DNA from: Actinoplanes missouriensis 431
Lineage (GTDB): Bacteria; Actinomycetota; Actinomycetes; Mycobacteriales; Micromonosporaceae
Assembly: GCF_000284295.1 (NCBI RefSeq)
Contig: NC_017093.1
Span: forward strand, 5,952,001 to 6,016,000
DNA: 64,000 bases
Direction: 5' to 3'
Part shown: piece after piece, positions 7,104 through 15,363 of the stretch
How the letters are laid out: each line of letters opens with the position of its first letter
How positions within the stretch are numbered: position 1 is the stretch's first letter
Notes under the pieces: generated by a model
The model's database searches: none
Told to the model about the DNA's origin: nothing
The model's input: the letters and a program-made list of their open reading frames with translations, nothing else
Program-made: the position numbers and the translations under genes

Positions 7104-8206
7104 CGCGCGGCCTGCTGGGGCTCCTCGGTTCGCAGGGTGACGGCTCGCCCGCCGACGCCCGGGAGCGGATCGCCGAGTTGACCGCGGCCCTCGCCGAGCG
7201 GGACGCCGAGCTGGAGCGGCTGCGCGCCGACCGGGAGGCCCGGGCGCAGAGCGCTCAGGTCGACCAGGTGCGGCTCAACCAGCGGCTGCGCCGGCGGGCG
7301 AAGGAGGCGATCGACAGCACCGCCGCGGTGATCGGCGGGAAGCTGGAGGACGTGGTGGTGCAGGTCGGCGCCGCGCGGGACTCGGCGGCCGCCACCCAGG
7401 AGCGGGTGACGATCACGAATGTGGCGGCCGAGGCGCTGGTGCAGCGGGCGCACAGCGCCGACGAGGCGGCCACCGCGCTCAACGCCAGCCTGCGGCAGGT
7501 CGCCGGGATCGCCGGCGTGATCTCCCGGATCGCCTCGCAGACCCGGCTGCTCGCGCTGAACGCCACCATCGAGGCGGTCCGGGCCGGTGCGGCCGGCAGC
7601 GGGTTCGCCGTGGTCGCCGACGAGGTGAAGGGCCTGGCGGACACGACAGCGGACTCGACCGAGCAGATCACGAGCACCGTCGCGGCGCTGGAGGCGGACG
7701 TCGCGCAGATGGGCGAGACGCTCACCGCGATCATCCGGGACGTCGGCGAGATCGAGGACGCGATGCGTCAGCTGGGCGGGATCGCGGACCGGCAGAACGA
7801 CATCGTGACGCAGCTGCACCAGAGCGTGGACGCCACGATGGCGCAGATCGGCGATCTCTCCGACGTCGCCGAGCGCTTGGAGCGGCGCAAGCACGACCGC
7901 CTTCCGGTACGGGGTCAGGTCCTGCTCACCACATCGGGCCGGACGATCACGGCGGAGGCGGTGGATCTCAGCGCCGACGGAGTGGGCTGCACGACGCCGG
8001 CCGGGTCGCCGTTCACGGTCGGCGACGAGGCCCGCGCCGAGTTCGCCTTCGACGGCCTCCGGGGGGCCGCCGAGGCACGGGTGGCCCGCCGCGTGGTGCG
8101 GGGCGACGGGGCCGTCGAGCTGGGGCTGGAGTTCCTGGACGCGCCGGACGACCTGCGCGCCGCCATCGAGGACTACCTGGCGAGGCAGGGCGCCGCTCGA
8201 TCGTGA
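7100..8206 (+). CDS. Soluble methyl-accepting chemotaxis-type signalling protein with C-terminal PilZ domain
   Basis: About 368 aa, with no membrane segment. Residues 15-70 form a charged coiled coil. A short MCP signalling hairpin follows, with the family tip sequence SQTRLLALNATIEAVRAGAAG and GFAVVADEVKGLA. The C-terminal about 100 residues are a PilZ domain with both c-di-GMP-binding motifs: RRKHDRLPVR, then DLSADGVG. It should therefore couple cyclic-di-GMP level to a chemosensory or related output in the cytoplasm. GTG 7091 is an alternative start three codons upstream; ATG 7100 is preferred because of the ATGA overlap with a possible leader. No che genes are adjacent. Confidence 0.85.
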   Translation: MTRGLLGLLGSQGDGSPADARERIAELTAALAERDAELERLRADREARAQSAQVDQVRLNQRLRRRAKEAIDSTAAVIGGKLEDVVVQVGAARDSAAATQERVTITNVAAEALVQRAHSADEAATALNASLRQVAGIAGVISRIASQTRLLALNATIEAVRAGAAGSGFAVVADEVKGLADTTADSTEQITSTVAALEADVAQMGETLTAIIRDVGEIEDAMRQLGGIADRQNDIVTQLHQSVDATMAQIGDLSDVAERLERRKHDRLPVRGQVLLTTSGRTITAEAVDLSADGVGCTTPAGSPFTVGDEARAEFAFDGLRGAAEARVARRVVRGDGAVELGLEFLDAPDDLRAAIEDYLARQGAARS

Positions 8207-8266
8207 GGAGAGCGGGGCTGGGCGCCGCTCGATCGTGAGGAGAGCGGGGCTAGGCGCCGCTCGATC
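8189..8266. repeat. 32-bp tandem duplication between convergent genes
   Basis: Two copies of a 32-bp unit (8189-8220 and 8221-8252, differing only in the last base) plus a 14-bp partial third copy. Copy 1 contains the TGA stop of the chemoreceptor-PilZ gene; the end of copy 2 supplies the TAG stop of the convergent LCP gene. Confidence 0.9.
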
Positions 8267-9350
8267 CCGCGAACGAGCCGTTCTTCGCGAAGTACGCGTC
8301 CATCGTGTCGGTGAGCAACGCCGCGAACAACTCGCCGCACGCCTCGGGCACCAGCCGGTTCGCGGTGCCGGCGGCGCTGCGCACGTACCCGTCGGACGGC
8401 AGCGTGGTGAACGACAGGTCGTCCGGCCGCAGACCGGAGAGGTCGCGGGCCACGCCGGCCAGGTTCATCCCGGAGTCGACGACGAGGGAGCCGGCGATCG
8501 CGGTGACGAACTCGTCCATCTTCAGCGGGTGGGCCAGGACGCCCAGCGAGGTGACCTTCTCGGCGAGCGCGCGCAGGTACTGCTGCTGCCGCTTGACCCG
8601 GTCGAAGTCGCCGTTCGGCAGGCCGTACCGCTGGCGGACGTAGACCTCGGCCATCCGGCCGTCGAGGTGGTGCCGCCCGGCCCGGAACGTCACGCCGGTC
8701 CGCTTGTCCCGGACGGTCCGGGCGACCCGCACGTCGACGCCGCCGACCACGTCGGTGATCCGCCGGACGCCGGCGAAGTCGACCCGCACCACGTTGTCGA
8801 TGGTCACGCCGGTGAGGTGGCTGACCACCTGCACCATCAGGGGCGCGCCGCCCCACGCGTACGCTGCGTTGATCTTGGTTTTGCCGCCCGCCCACTTGCC
8901 GGCGACCGGTGGGATGTAGACGTAGGAGTCGCGCGGGATCGACACGACGGAGGCGTCCGATCCGTCGCCGTCGACGTGCACCAGCATGATCGTGTCGCTG
9001 CGGGACTGGGCGGCCGTCCAGCCCTTGCGGGTGTCCACGCCGAGCACCAGGAAATTGCGGGCGTGCCCCGCCGCCGCGGGCAGATCCACCGACGAGGAAC
9101 GCGCCGACTTGCGGATCCACGACTGGTACTCCGGCGGCGCCGTGATCGGTGGCAGCGCCGCCGCGTCGGCCAGCACGTCGTCGCGCCCGATCAGATCGTT
9201 GAACCGGTACGCGAGCACGCCGCTGGTCACCACGACCGGCCCGGCGACGAGCGCGAGCAGCGCGCAGAGAACGGTCAGGACCTTCCCCCAGCGGGGCATT
9301 CGCCTCCAGCGCGACAACGGGGCACCTTCCGACGGCGGGCGGGCGGACAC
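8250..9350 (-). CDS. LytR-CpsA-Psr (LCP) family cell-wall glycopolymer ligase
   Basis: 366 aa. A short basic N-terminus precedes one membrane helix (about residues 24-47), so the catalytic part lies outside the membrane. The LCP core runs from about residue 95: RNFLVLGVDTRKGW, then SRSDTIMLVHVD, VVSIPRDSYVYIPP and, near residue 240, VYVRQRYGLPNGDFDRVKRQQQYL with the conserved arginines. LCP enzymes transfer undecaprenyl-linked polymers such as teichoic acids or arabinogalactan onto peptidoglycan. GTG 9350 is taken as start; MPRWGK 17 residues later is an alternative. It is convergent with the PilZ protein, and its stop lies in a tandem duplication. Confidence 0.9.
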   Translation of the reverse strand: MSARPPSEGAPLSRWRRMPRWGKVLTVLCALLALVAGPVVVTSGVLAYRFNDLIGRDDVLADAAALPPITAPPEYQSWIRKSARSSSVDLPAAAGHARNFLVLGVDTRKGWTAAQSRSDTIMLVHVDGDGSDASVVSIPRDSYVYIPPVAGKWAGGKTKINAAYAWGGAPLMVQVVSHLTGVTIDNVVRVDFAGVRRITDVVGGVDVRVARTVRDKRTGVTFRAGRHHLDGRMAEVYVRQRYGLPNGDFDRVKRQQQYLRALAEKVTSLGVLAHPLKMDEFVTAIAGSLVVDSGMNLAGVARDLSGLRPDDLSFTTLPSDGYVRSAAGTANRLVPEACGELFAALLTDTMDAYFAKNGSFAGSSGA

Positions 9351-9386
9351 TCCGAAGATCGGCAGGGTGCCCGGAATCCCTGAGCG

Positions 9387-10061
9387 TCAGCCCTCCACGC
9401 CCGTCGCCTCGTCGGAACTACCCACCGGCTTCGACTCCGGTGACCCGCGCTGCCGCAGGTAGATCGAGAGGATCACCATCGAGGCGACGGCGAGCAACTC
9501 GGACTGCCAGTTCTGCAGGGTGCGATTCCAGAAGTCCGGTTCGGTGAGGTACTGCGCCCAGGTGACCGGCTCCTGCAGGTCACGCAGCCGCTCCTCGTTG
9601 AACGCGGCCGTCCCGGCGATCGACTGGGTCAGCCAGGAGAGCACGAAGAGCGTACCCATGACCAGGCCCAGGGAATTCGCGAAGAGTGACCCGCGCAGGC
9701 CGCCGAGGTGCGCCCAGCGCGGCGAGGCGTCCGTGGCGAACGCGCCGGCCTTCTGATCACGGTCGGACTCGGGCCCCTCCTTGCCGAGCTCCTTCGACTC
9801 CGGCGACCCCTTCTGCACGAGCCAGACCGTCAGCCAGATGTAGAGGAAGAACTGGAGGTACTCGGACTGCCAGTTCTCGGCGACGTCGACGCCGAAGCTG
9901 GCCGAGGTGAGGTACCGGCCCAGCGAGATCGGCTCCATTCCGGCCGCGACCTGCTGCTGGTTGTAGTCGGCGTGCCCGGCGAAGGCCTGCCCGACGAGCA
10001 CGATCAGGAAGAGCGCCCCGAAGACGAGACCCAGGGAGTTCTCCCTCAGGAAGCGTCTCAT
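9387..10061 (-). CDS. DUF6766-type four-helix membrane protein with internal duplication
   Basis: 224 aa from ATG 10061. Two halves repeat the same plan: ENSLGLVFGALF with NWQSEYLQFF and KGSPESKELG, then ANSLGLVMGTLF with NWQSELLAVA and RGSPESKPVG. Each half has two hydrophobic helices, giving four in total. The family (DUF6766) is a pattern-based call and has no assigned reaction. The ATG overlaps the stop of the tiny upstream membrane protein (ATGA), so translation is coupled. Confidence 0.8.
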   Translation of the reverse strand: MRRFLRENSLGLVFGALFLIVLVGQAFAGHADYNQQQVAAGMEPISLGRYLTSASFGVDVAENWQSEYLQFFLYIWLTVWLVQKGSPESKELGKEGPESDRDQKAGAFATDASPRWAHLGGLRGSLFANSLGLVMGTLFVLSWLTQSIAGTAAFNEERLRDLQEPVTWAQYLTEPDFWNRTLQNWQSELLAVASMVILSIYLRQRGSPESKPVGSSDEATGVEG

Positions 10062-10144
10062 CGGTGCAGCACCCCCAGCGTGGCGAAGTACGCCAGACCG
10101 CCGACCACGATCATCAGAAGCAGCCAGAACTGAAACCGCATCAT
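10058..10144 (-). CDS. Very small membrane protein, 28 aa
   Basis: The frame MMRFQFWLLLMIVVGGLAYF plus ATLGVLHR is a single hydrophobic helix with a short basic end. A ggaggg ribosome site directly precedes the first of two adjacent ATGs (10144, 10141). ATG 10144 overlaps the stop of the lipoprotein gene (ATGA), and this gene's own TGA overlaps the DUF6766 ATG in the same way. Two coupled junctions make a genuine gene likely. It may assemble with the DUF6766 protein; that is inference. Confidence 0.7.
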   Translation of the reverse strand: MMRFQFWLLLMIVVGGLAYFATLGVLHR

Positions 10145-10518
10145 CCCTCCACGACACAGTCGTAGGGACGGTCGCCCTGCGGCGTGCAGCCGGCCGCCAC
10201 CACACGCCAGCCGCCGGGGAACATGCCCAGGAAAACCGTCTCGTCGCCGAGCCGGACGAGAGCGCGCTGGCCGTACACCCGGGCGTCGGTGACCGGCGAC
10301 GGCGCCGGCAGCGGCTCGCTCAGAACGCCCTCCGCGCAATCCTCGCCGATCTTCTCCGCGGTGGCGGGCGCCAGGACGCCGCAGGCGGCCGCGCCGTCGC
10401 GTTCGGCGACGGCCGTGAGGAAGGACGACGCCACCGCTGCGGCCGCGTCGGAACGATCCTCGACAAACCCGCAGCCTGCGATCAGAAGCAGACACACGGA
10501 CACAGAGAGCCATCGCAC
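10141..10518 (-). CDS. Small secreted lipoprotein
   Basis: 125 aa from GTG 10518. The signal peptide (about 16 residues) ends in the lipobox LIAGC, so the mature protein should begin with a diacylated cysteine. The mature part has a helical stretch (AAVASSFLTAVAERDGAAAC) and a small beta region ending PYDCVVEG, with four further cysteines. The layout resembles small NTF2-like or Mce-associated accessory lipoproteins, but I cannot assign a family. It is the first gene of a coupled trio with the 28-aa membrane protein and DUF6766, and lies 19 nt after a tetR gene. Confidence 0.75.
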   Translation of the reverse strand: MRWLSVSVCLLLIAGCGFVEDRSDAAAAVASSFLTAVAERDGAAACGVLAPATAEKIGEDCAEGVLSEPLPAPSPVTDARVYGQRALVRLGDETVFLGMFPGGWRVVAAGCTPQGDRPYDCVVEG

Positions 10519-10537
10519 GCCGGGAGGGTGCCCCTGT

Positions 10538-11149
10538 TCAGCGCCGTGGAAACACTCCGGGCATCGGATCGGTGAGGTACCGCTGCACGGTGGGGCCGAT
10601 CGCCGCCACCACCACCTCGGGCGGCGCCGACGCCAGCGGCTCGACTTTGATGACGTAGCGGGCCATCGCCATCCCGACCATCTGACTGGCCGCGAGGGTG
10701 ACGCGGAGCTGCCCCTCGGCCTCGTCGAGACCCAGTTTCGGCACCGCCCGGCGCAGGATCTGGGTGAGGATGAACTCGCGGAACAGTTTCGTGGTCCACT
10801 CGGTGCCGACCACCGAGCGCAGCAACGCCACCCCGGCCGCGCCGCGCGGGCCGTCCCAGATCTCCAGGAAGACCCGGACGAACCGCTCGCCCACCTCGGA
10901 CCGGTCCCCGGCCGCCGCCTCGGCGATCACGTCGAGCGGGTCCATCGGCGAGTTCATCGCCGCCAGGAAGAGCTTGTCCTTGGCGCCGAAGTAGTGGTGC
11001 ACCAGCGCCGGGTCGACCCCGGCACCGGTGGCTATCCCCCGGATCGAGGCGCCGTCGAACCCCTTCTCGGCGAACGCGGCGCGCGCCGCCGCAAGGATCG
11101 CCTCACGGGTGTCCGGGTTTCCGGGACGGCGTCCGGTCCGTCGCACCAC
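10538..11149 (-). CDS. TetR-family regulator of the adjacent ABC exporter
   Basis: 203 aa. The N-terminal HTH is clear: TREAILAAARAAFAEKGFDG, then SIRGIATGAGVDPALVHHYFGAKDKLF (about residues 12-62). The C-terminal helices resemble the branch that accompanies ABC-2 drug exporters. It is the third gene after the ATPase and permease genes, 11 nt after the permease. It is the obvious candidate to bind the 26-bp palindrome at 12609-12634 in front of the ATPase gene. The ligand is probably a substrate of the exporter. Confidence 0.85.
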   Translation of the reverse strand: MVRRTGRRPGNPDTREAILAAARAAFAEKGFDGASIRGIATGAGVDPALVHHYFGAKDKLFLAAMNSPMDPLDVIAEAAAGDRSEVGERFVRVFLEIWDGPRGAAGVALLRSVVGTEWTTKLFREFILTQILRRAVPKLGLDEAEGQLRVTLAASQMVGMAMARYVIKVEPLASAPPEVVVAAIGPTVQRYLTDPMPGVFPRR

Positions 11150-11160
11150 TCAACAGCCCC

Positions 11161-11889
11161 CTATCCCGTCCTGCGGCGCAGGGTCGCCGCGCCGAGGATC
11201 AGCGCCACCACGATCGCGCCGACCACCACGATGAGATCACGCCACATCGTCGCGGTCGCCTCCGCATGGGCGCCCACCTCGGTCAGCGCCTCCACCGAGT
11301 AGGAGAGCGGCAGCACGTTGCTGATCGCCTGCAACCAGCCGGCCATCTGGTCACGGGCCACGAACAGCCCGCAGAGCAGCAGCTGCGGCGCGGCCACCAC
11401 CGGCATGAACTGCACGGCCTGGAACTCGGTGCGGGCGAACGCGCTGCACAGCAGGCCCAGGGCGACGCCGAGCACGGCGTTGGCCACGGCGATCAGGATC
11501 ACCAGGCCGACGCTGCCGGCGGTCGTCATGCCGAGCATCCAGTAGGCGAACCCGGCCGCGACCGACGCCTGCAGGGTCGCCGCGAGACCGAACGCCACCC
11601 CGTACCCGAAGAGAAGGTCGAGTTTGCCGACCGGCGTGGTGAAGAGCCGTTCCAGGGTGCCGTTGGTGCGCTCGCGGAGCATCGCGATGCTGGTGATCAG
11701 GAACATCACGATGAACGGGAAGACGCCGAGCATGATCAGGGCGATCCGGTCGAAGGCGCCGGGGCGTCCCTCGTACATGAAGTAGATGAGCGTGATCAGC
11801 AGCGTGGGGACCACGACGATCATCGCGATGGTCCGCGGGTCGTGCCGCAGCTGGTTCAGGATCCGACGGATCGTGTTGAGGAGAATCAC
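11161..11889 (-). CDS. ABC-2 type transporter permease
   Basis: 242 aa with six predicted membrane helices. The first two flank the loop MYEGRPGAFDRIA; a cytoplasmic stretch MLRERTNGTLERLFTTPVGKLDL is diagnostic of ABC-2 (DrrB/NodJ-like) permeases. The last helix precedes the basic tail LRRRTG. Its ATG overlaps the ATPase stop by four bases (ATGA), so the two subunits are made together and form one exporter, probably for a drug or lipid. Confidence 0.9.
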   Translation of the reverse strand: MILLNTIRRILNQLRHDPRTIAMIVVVPTLLITLIYFMYEGRPGAFDRIALIMLGVFPFIVMFLITSIAMLRERTNGTLERLFTTPVGKLDLLFGYGVAFGLAATLQASVAAGFAYWMLGMTTAGSVGLVILIAVANAVLGVALGLLCSAFARTEFQAVQFMPVVAAPQLLLCGLFVARDQMAGWLQAISNVLPLSYSVEALTEVGAHAEATATMWRDLIVVVGAIVVALILGAATLRRRTG

Positions 11890-12596
11890 GCCGTCACCTC
11901 CTGTCTGCGGATCAGGCGCAGGAACGCCTCGTCGAGGTCGTCGGTGCCGGCGGACTGCTTCACCGCGGCCGGGGTGTCGTCGGCGATCAGCACGCCCTGG
12001 CGGATCAGCAGCAGCCGGTCGCAGCGGTTCGCCTCGTCCATCACGTGGCTGGAGACCAGCACCGTGGCGCCGTCCGCGGCGAGCCGGCGGAAGTGGTTCC
12101 AGAGCTCGTCGCGCAGCACCGGGTCCTGTCCGACGGTCGGCTCGTCGAGGACCAGGACCTCGGGCCGGCTGACGATCGCGCAGGCCAGCGAGGCCCGGCT
12201 GCGCTGCCCGCCGGAGAGGTCGGACACCAGCTGGTCCGCGTGGGTCTCCAGACCGACCGCGGCCAGCGCCTCATCCGATGTCCGCGCGGAGATCCGGTAC
12301 AGCGACCCGAAATATCGGATGTTCTCCCGCACCGTCAGGTCCGCGTAGACACTGGGCGCCTGCGTCACATACCCGATCTTGCGACGCAGCGGCGCGGACC
12401 CGGCCGGGTGACCCAGCACCGTCACCGTGCCCGCCGCGACGACCTGCACCCCGACGATCGCGCGCATCAATGTCGTCTTGCCGCTGCCGCTGGGCCCGAG
12501 CAGGCCGGTGACGCTGCCTCGCGGTATCTCACAGTCGAACGCGTCGAGCACGACGCGTCTGCCTCGCTTGACCACGAGGCCCTTGACTTCGATCAT
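11886..12596 (-). CDS. ABC transporter ATP-binding protein (DrrA/NatA type)
   Basis: 236 aa, one nucleotide-binding domain. Walker A is GPSGSGKT (about residues 35-42), Q-loop YVTQAP, signature LSGGQRSRASLA (about 130-141), Walker B VLVLDEPTVGQDP, and the H-loop histidine is in SSHVMDE. It powers the ABC-2 permease encoded immediately downstream with a four-base overlap. A 26-bp palindrome ends 38 bp upstream of its start, so transcription of atpase-permease-tetR is probably repressed by the TetR encoded last in the operon. Confidence 0.92.
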   Translation of the reverse strand: MIEVKGLVVKRGRRVVLDAFDCEIPRGSVTGLLGPSGSGKTTLMRAIVGVQVVAAGTVTVLGHPAGSAPLRRKIGYVTQAPSVYADLTVRENIRYFGSLYRISARTSDEALAAVGLETHADQLVSDLSGGQRSRASLACAIVSRPEVLVLDEPTVGQDPVLRDELWNHFRRLAADGATVLVSSHVMDEANRCDRLLLIRQGVLIADDTPAAVKQSAGTDDLDEAFLRLIRRQEVTA

Positions 12597-12608
12597 GCGT
12601 GCCTCCCC

Positions 12609-12634
12609 TGAAACTCATCACTTGATGAGTTTCA
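12609..12634. promoter_or_regulatory. 26-bp perfect palindrome before the ABC exporter operon
   Basis: TGAAACTCATCA-ct-TGATGAGTTTCA, 13 bp upstream of the ATPase start. This is a textbook TetR-type operator. An imperfect second palindrome (TTCAACAC/GTGATGAA, one mismatch) lies at 12659-12674 over the stop codon of the preceding gene. Confidence 0.75.
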
Positions 12635-12659
12635 CGGTAGACCTCCCGCACGGCAGATT

Positions 12660-13295
12660 TCAACACGTGATGAATTCCGACAGCACCGCCTTCACGTCCT
12701 CGTCGGTGAGCTGGGCGAAATCGTCGTACCACTGCCCCACGGCGGCGAACCGGTCCGGCGCGGACAGGCAGACCACCTCCGCCTCCGCGCTCAGCGCGTC
12801 CCGCGCCGACGGCGCGCCGACCGGCACCGCCAGCACCACCCGCTCCGCGCCGTGCCCGCGCAGCCAGAGGATCGCGGCCCGGGCCGTCACCCCGGTCGCC
12901 AGCCCGTCGTCGACCAGCACCACCGTCCGGCCGCGCACCGCCGGCGCCGGCCGGTCACCCCGGTAGTCGCGGATCCGCCGCTTCAGCTCCACCCGTTCCG
13001 CGGCCAGGGTCGCCGCCATGCCGGCCTCGGTGGCGCCGGCATAGCGAAGGTTGTCCCGGTCGAAGACGGGCGGCCCGTCCTCGGCGATCGCGCCGACGCC
13101 GAACTCCGGGTGCCCCGGCGCGCCGATCTTGCGGGCCACCACGATGTCCAGGCCGGCCTTGAGCCGTTTCGCCACCGGCTCGGCGACCGGCAGGCCGCCG
13201 CGCGGCAGGCCGAGGATCAGCGGATGGTCCAGCTCCGCGGAGACCAGCCGCTCCGCGAGCGCGATCCCCGCCGCCGTGCGATCCGCGAAGATCAT
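12660..13295 (-). CDS. Phosphoribosyltransferase-domain protein
   Basis: 211 aa. The PRPP-binding signature is VVLVDDGLATGVTARAA (about residues 125-141), with a PRTase hood LGLPRGGLPVAEPVA near the N-terminus and DIVVARKIGAPGHPEFGVGA after it. Such proteins are widespread in actinobacteria next to, or fused to, a dienelactone-hydrolase-like alpha/beta hydrolase; here that partner lies upstream with a four-base overlap. The base substrate is unknown. It may not be a true transferase, as several family members are of unproven activity. Confidence 0.88.
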   Translation of the reverse strand: MIFADRTAAGIALAERLVSAELDHPLILGLPRGGLPVAEPVAKRLKAGLDIVVARKIGAPGHPEFGVGAIAEDGPPVFDRDNLRYAGATEAGMAATLAAERVELKRRIRDYRGDRPAPAVRGRTVVLVDDGLATGVTARAAILWLRGHGAERVVLAVPVGAPSARDALSAEAEVVCLSAPDRFAAVGQWYDDFAQLTDEDVKAVLSEFITC

Positions 13296-13957
13296 GGTGA
13301 CACCGGCACGGCGAGGTGCATCTGGAAGAAGCCGGCCGCCTCCTCGGCGACCTGCTCCAGCGCGCCCGGCTCGGAGAACAGGTGCGTCGCGCCCGCGATC
13401 ACCCGCAGCTCGGCGCTGATCCGCATGGTGTTGCGCGCCTGCTCGTTGAGGTCGACCACGTTCACGTCACGCTCGCCGACGATCAGCATCGTGGGCGCGC
13501 GCACCTCCAGCAGCGCCGGGCCGGCCAGATCCGGGCGGCCGCCACGGGACACGACGGCGCGTACCGCCTCCGGCCGGGCCGCCGCCGCCACCAGGGCCGC
13601 TCCCCCGCCGGTGCTCGCACCGAACAGGCCGAACGCCAGCGCGGCGGTCGGCGGATGGTTCCGCGCCCAGTCGATGATGCCGATCACCCGGTCGGCGAGC
13701 AGGCCGATGTCGAACCGCAGCAGGCCGGTACGCTCGTCGGCCACCTCCTCGTCCGGCGTCAGCAGATCAGCGAGCAGGGTGGCGAACCCGTACTGGTTCA
13801 GTTCCGCCGCCACGATCTGGTTCCGCGGGCTGTGGCGGGAGCTACCGCTGCCGTGGGCGAAGATGACCAATCCGGCCGGGTGCTCCGGCAGAGTCAGGTC
13901 GCCGTCCAGCCGTACCCCGCCGGCGTTGATCCGTTCTTGGGTCTTCCAACTGGTCAT
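13292..13957 (-). CDS. Dienelactone-hydrolase-like alpha/beta hydrolase
   Basis: 221 aa. It has the alpha/beta-hydrolase order: oxyanion region VIFAHGSGSSRHS (about residues 31-43), nucleophile elbow GLFGASTGGGAAL with serine in GASTGG (about 112-118), acid in LIVGERDVNV and histidine in AGATHLFSEP. It overlaps the downstream phosphoribosyltransferase gene by four bases, so the pair is co-translated. Substrate unknown. ATG 13957 is the only suitable start and is divergent from the gene at 14046. Confidence 0.88.
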   Translation of the reverse strand: MTSWKTQERINAGGVRLDGDLTLPEHPAGLVIFAHGSGSSRHSPRNQIVAAELNQYGFATLLADLLTPDEEVADERTGLLRFDIGLLADRVIGIIDWARNHPPTAALAFGLFGASTGGGAALVAAAARPEAVRAVVSRGGRPDLAGPALLEVRAPTMLIVGERDVNVVDLNEQARNTMRISAELRVIAGATHLFSEPGALEQVAEEAAGFFQMHLAVPVSP

Positions 13958-14045
13958 GCCCTGGGGAGTACCCGTCCGAGCTGCGGATACGCCTCACCGG
14001 TTTGCCTCAGCAGCGCCCCGCGCGCACCGATCAGGAGAGAGAAGA

Positions 14046-14459
14046 ATGTCCACGGGGGTCGGAGCCGCCATGTCCATTTCCCGTTTGAACCGCAGCCAGC
14101 CGGCGCCCCCGGTGACAGGCGCCCGGCCGGTCCGGGCCCGTAGCCAGAGCGCCCGCGAGGACGCCGCCTCGCTGACCGACCGGGACCGGGAGCTGATCCT
14201 GCAGGCCACCGGCCAGAGCATCAAACCCGGTGAGCCGAACGCCGGCTGGATCAACTCGCTGGCCGCCGCGATCGCCGCCGACCGGACCGCCGGCCGTCTC
14301 GCGCCCGGCCAGGAGGTGACAGCCGCCTATCTGCGGGATCTGTCCCGGCGGTACGACCGGGCGGGCGGCCGCAACCCGGTCGCCGGATATCTCGAACCCG
14401 CGCTGCGGCACCTGGAGAAGCAGGGCGCAGGCGGCGGGCGGCTCGACGTGAGCGCCTGA
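14046..14459 (+). CDS. Hypothetical protein, 137 aa
   Basis: ATG 14046 is preceded by aggagag. The first 45 residues are basic and low in structure. The rest is predicted helical, with TDRDRELILQATGQSIKPGE, a segment AIAADRTAGRLAPGQEVTAA and YLRDLSRRYDRAGG. I do not recognise a family with certainty; the pattern looks like a small soluble actinobacterial protein. It stands alone between a divergent hydrolase and a convergent GAF-ANTAR gene, with high G+C third positions supporting coding. Confidence 0.65.
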   Translation: MSTGVGAAMSISRLNRSQPAPPVTGARPVRARSQSAREDAASLTDRDRELILQATGQSIKPGEPNAGWINSLAAAIAADRTAGRLAPGQEVTAAYLRDLSRRYDRAGGRNPVAGYLEPALRHLEKQGAGGGRLDVSA

Positions 14460-14489
14460 CCACCCCCGTCGGGACAGGCGCCCCGCCCG

Positions 14490-15209
14490 TCAGGGTGCGC
14501 GCTGGGTCCGCTCGACCAGCGCCGCCGCGACATCGCGCAGCTTGCGGTTGCTGTCCTGGGAGACCTTGGTGAGGATGGCGAACGCCTCGTCCGGCGAGCA
14601 CCGCCGCTCGCCCATGATGATTCCCTTGGCCTGCTCGATCACGGCCCGGCTCTCCATCGCGGCCTGCATGTGCTGGGCCAGGCTCGCGGTGCTGTCGTAG
14701 AGGTGGGCGTTCGCGAGCGCCACCGACGCGTACCCGGCGAACGTCCCGGCCAGCGTCACACCGTCGTCGTCGAAACCGTGCGGCCGCTCGCCGTACAGGG
14801 TGAGCGCCCCCGCCATGCTGTCGCCGATCGGCAGGCCCGCCGAGAGCACACTGCCGAACCCGGCCTCGGCGGCGAGCCTCGGCCAGCCGTCCCAGCGCTC
14901 GTCGTTCGCGGTGTCCGGAACCGCGACCGTGGTCCGGTGCAGCGCCGCGTCGAGGCCGGGTCCGGCAGCCCCCGCGTACTGACGCTCGTCGAGCAGCAGC
15001 GCCGCCGGGCCGGTGTGCGCCCCGGCGTACGCGTCCCCGTCGCGGATCATGGTGATCGACACCTGCCCGGCGCCGGGCAGGGTCCGCCGGGCGAGGTCCG
15101 CGACCTGATGCAACACACCATCGAGGTCGGTCTCACCCAGCTTGATGCGGCCGAGTTCAGCGAAGATGCGACCGGTTTCCGCGGAATCGGTCGGGTCGTG
15201 CGCCTTCAA
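14490..15209 (-). CDS. GAF-ANTAR RNA-binding antiterminator
   Basis: 239 aa from TTG 15209, chosen because it aligns with the N-terminus of the paralogue at 15445 and no ATG or GTG is available. Residues about 25-165 form a GAF sensor domain. The C-terminal about 65 residues are an ANTAR domain: AMESRAVIEQAKGIIMGERR, then SPDEAFAILTKVSQDSNRKLRDVA. ANTAR domains bind paired hairpins in nascent RNA and prevent termination. The RNA target is not visible next to the gene. A longer in-frame reading to 15845 overlaps the divergent paralogue and is rejected. Confidence 0.85.
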   Translation of the reverse strand: MKAHDPTDSAETGRIFAELGRIKLGETDLDGVLHQVADLARRTLPGAGQVSITMIRDGDAYAGAHTGPAALLLDERQYAGAAGPGLDAALHRTTVAVPDTANDERWDGWPRLAAEAGFGSVLSAGLPIGDSMAGALTLYGERPHGFDDDGVTLAGTFAGYASVALANAHLYDSTASLAQHMQAAMESRAVIEQAKGIIMGERRCSPDEAFAILTKVSQDSNRKLRDVAAALVERTQRAP

Positions 15210-15363
15210 CGTCAGAGGATCCCCGCAGCGGTGCGCGATCCGCCGCCGGCGGGTCGCGTGGGTAACGGTGTCGCTGCCCGGAGGACCACACGATCCCCGG
15301 ACCCGCGCCGCTGCTTGACGCCGGAAGGCCCTCGTCGATGAACGACTCCGGCCGCAGGAGCCA

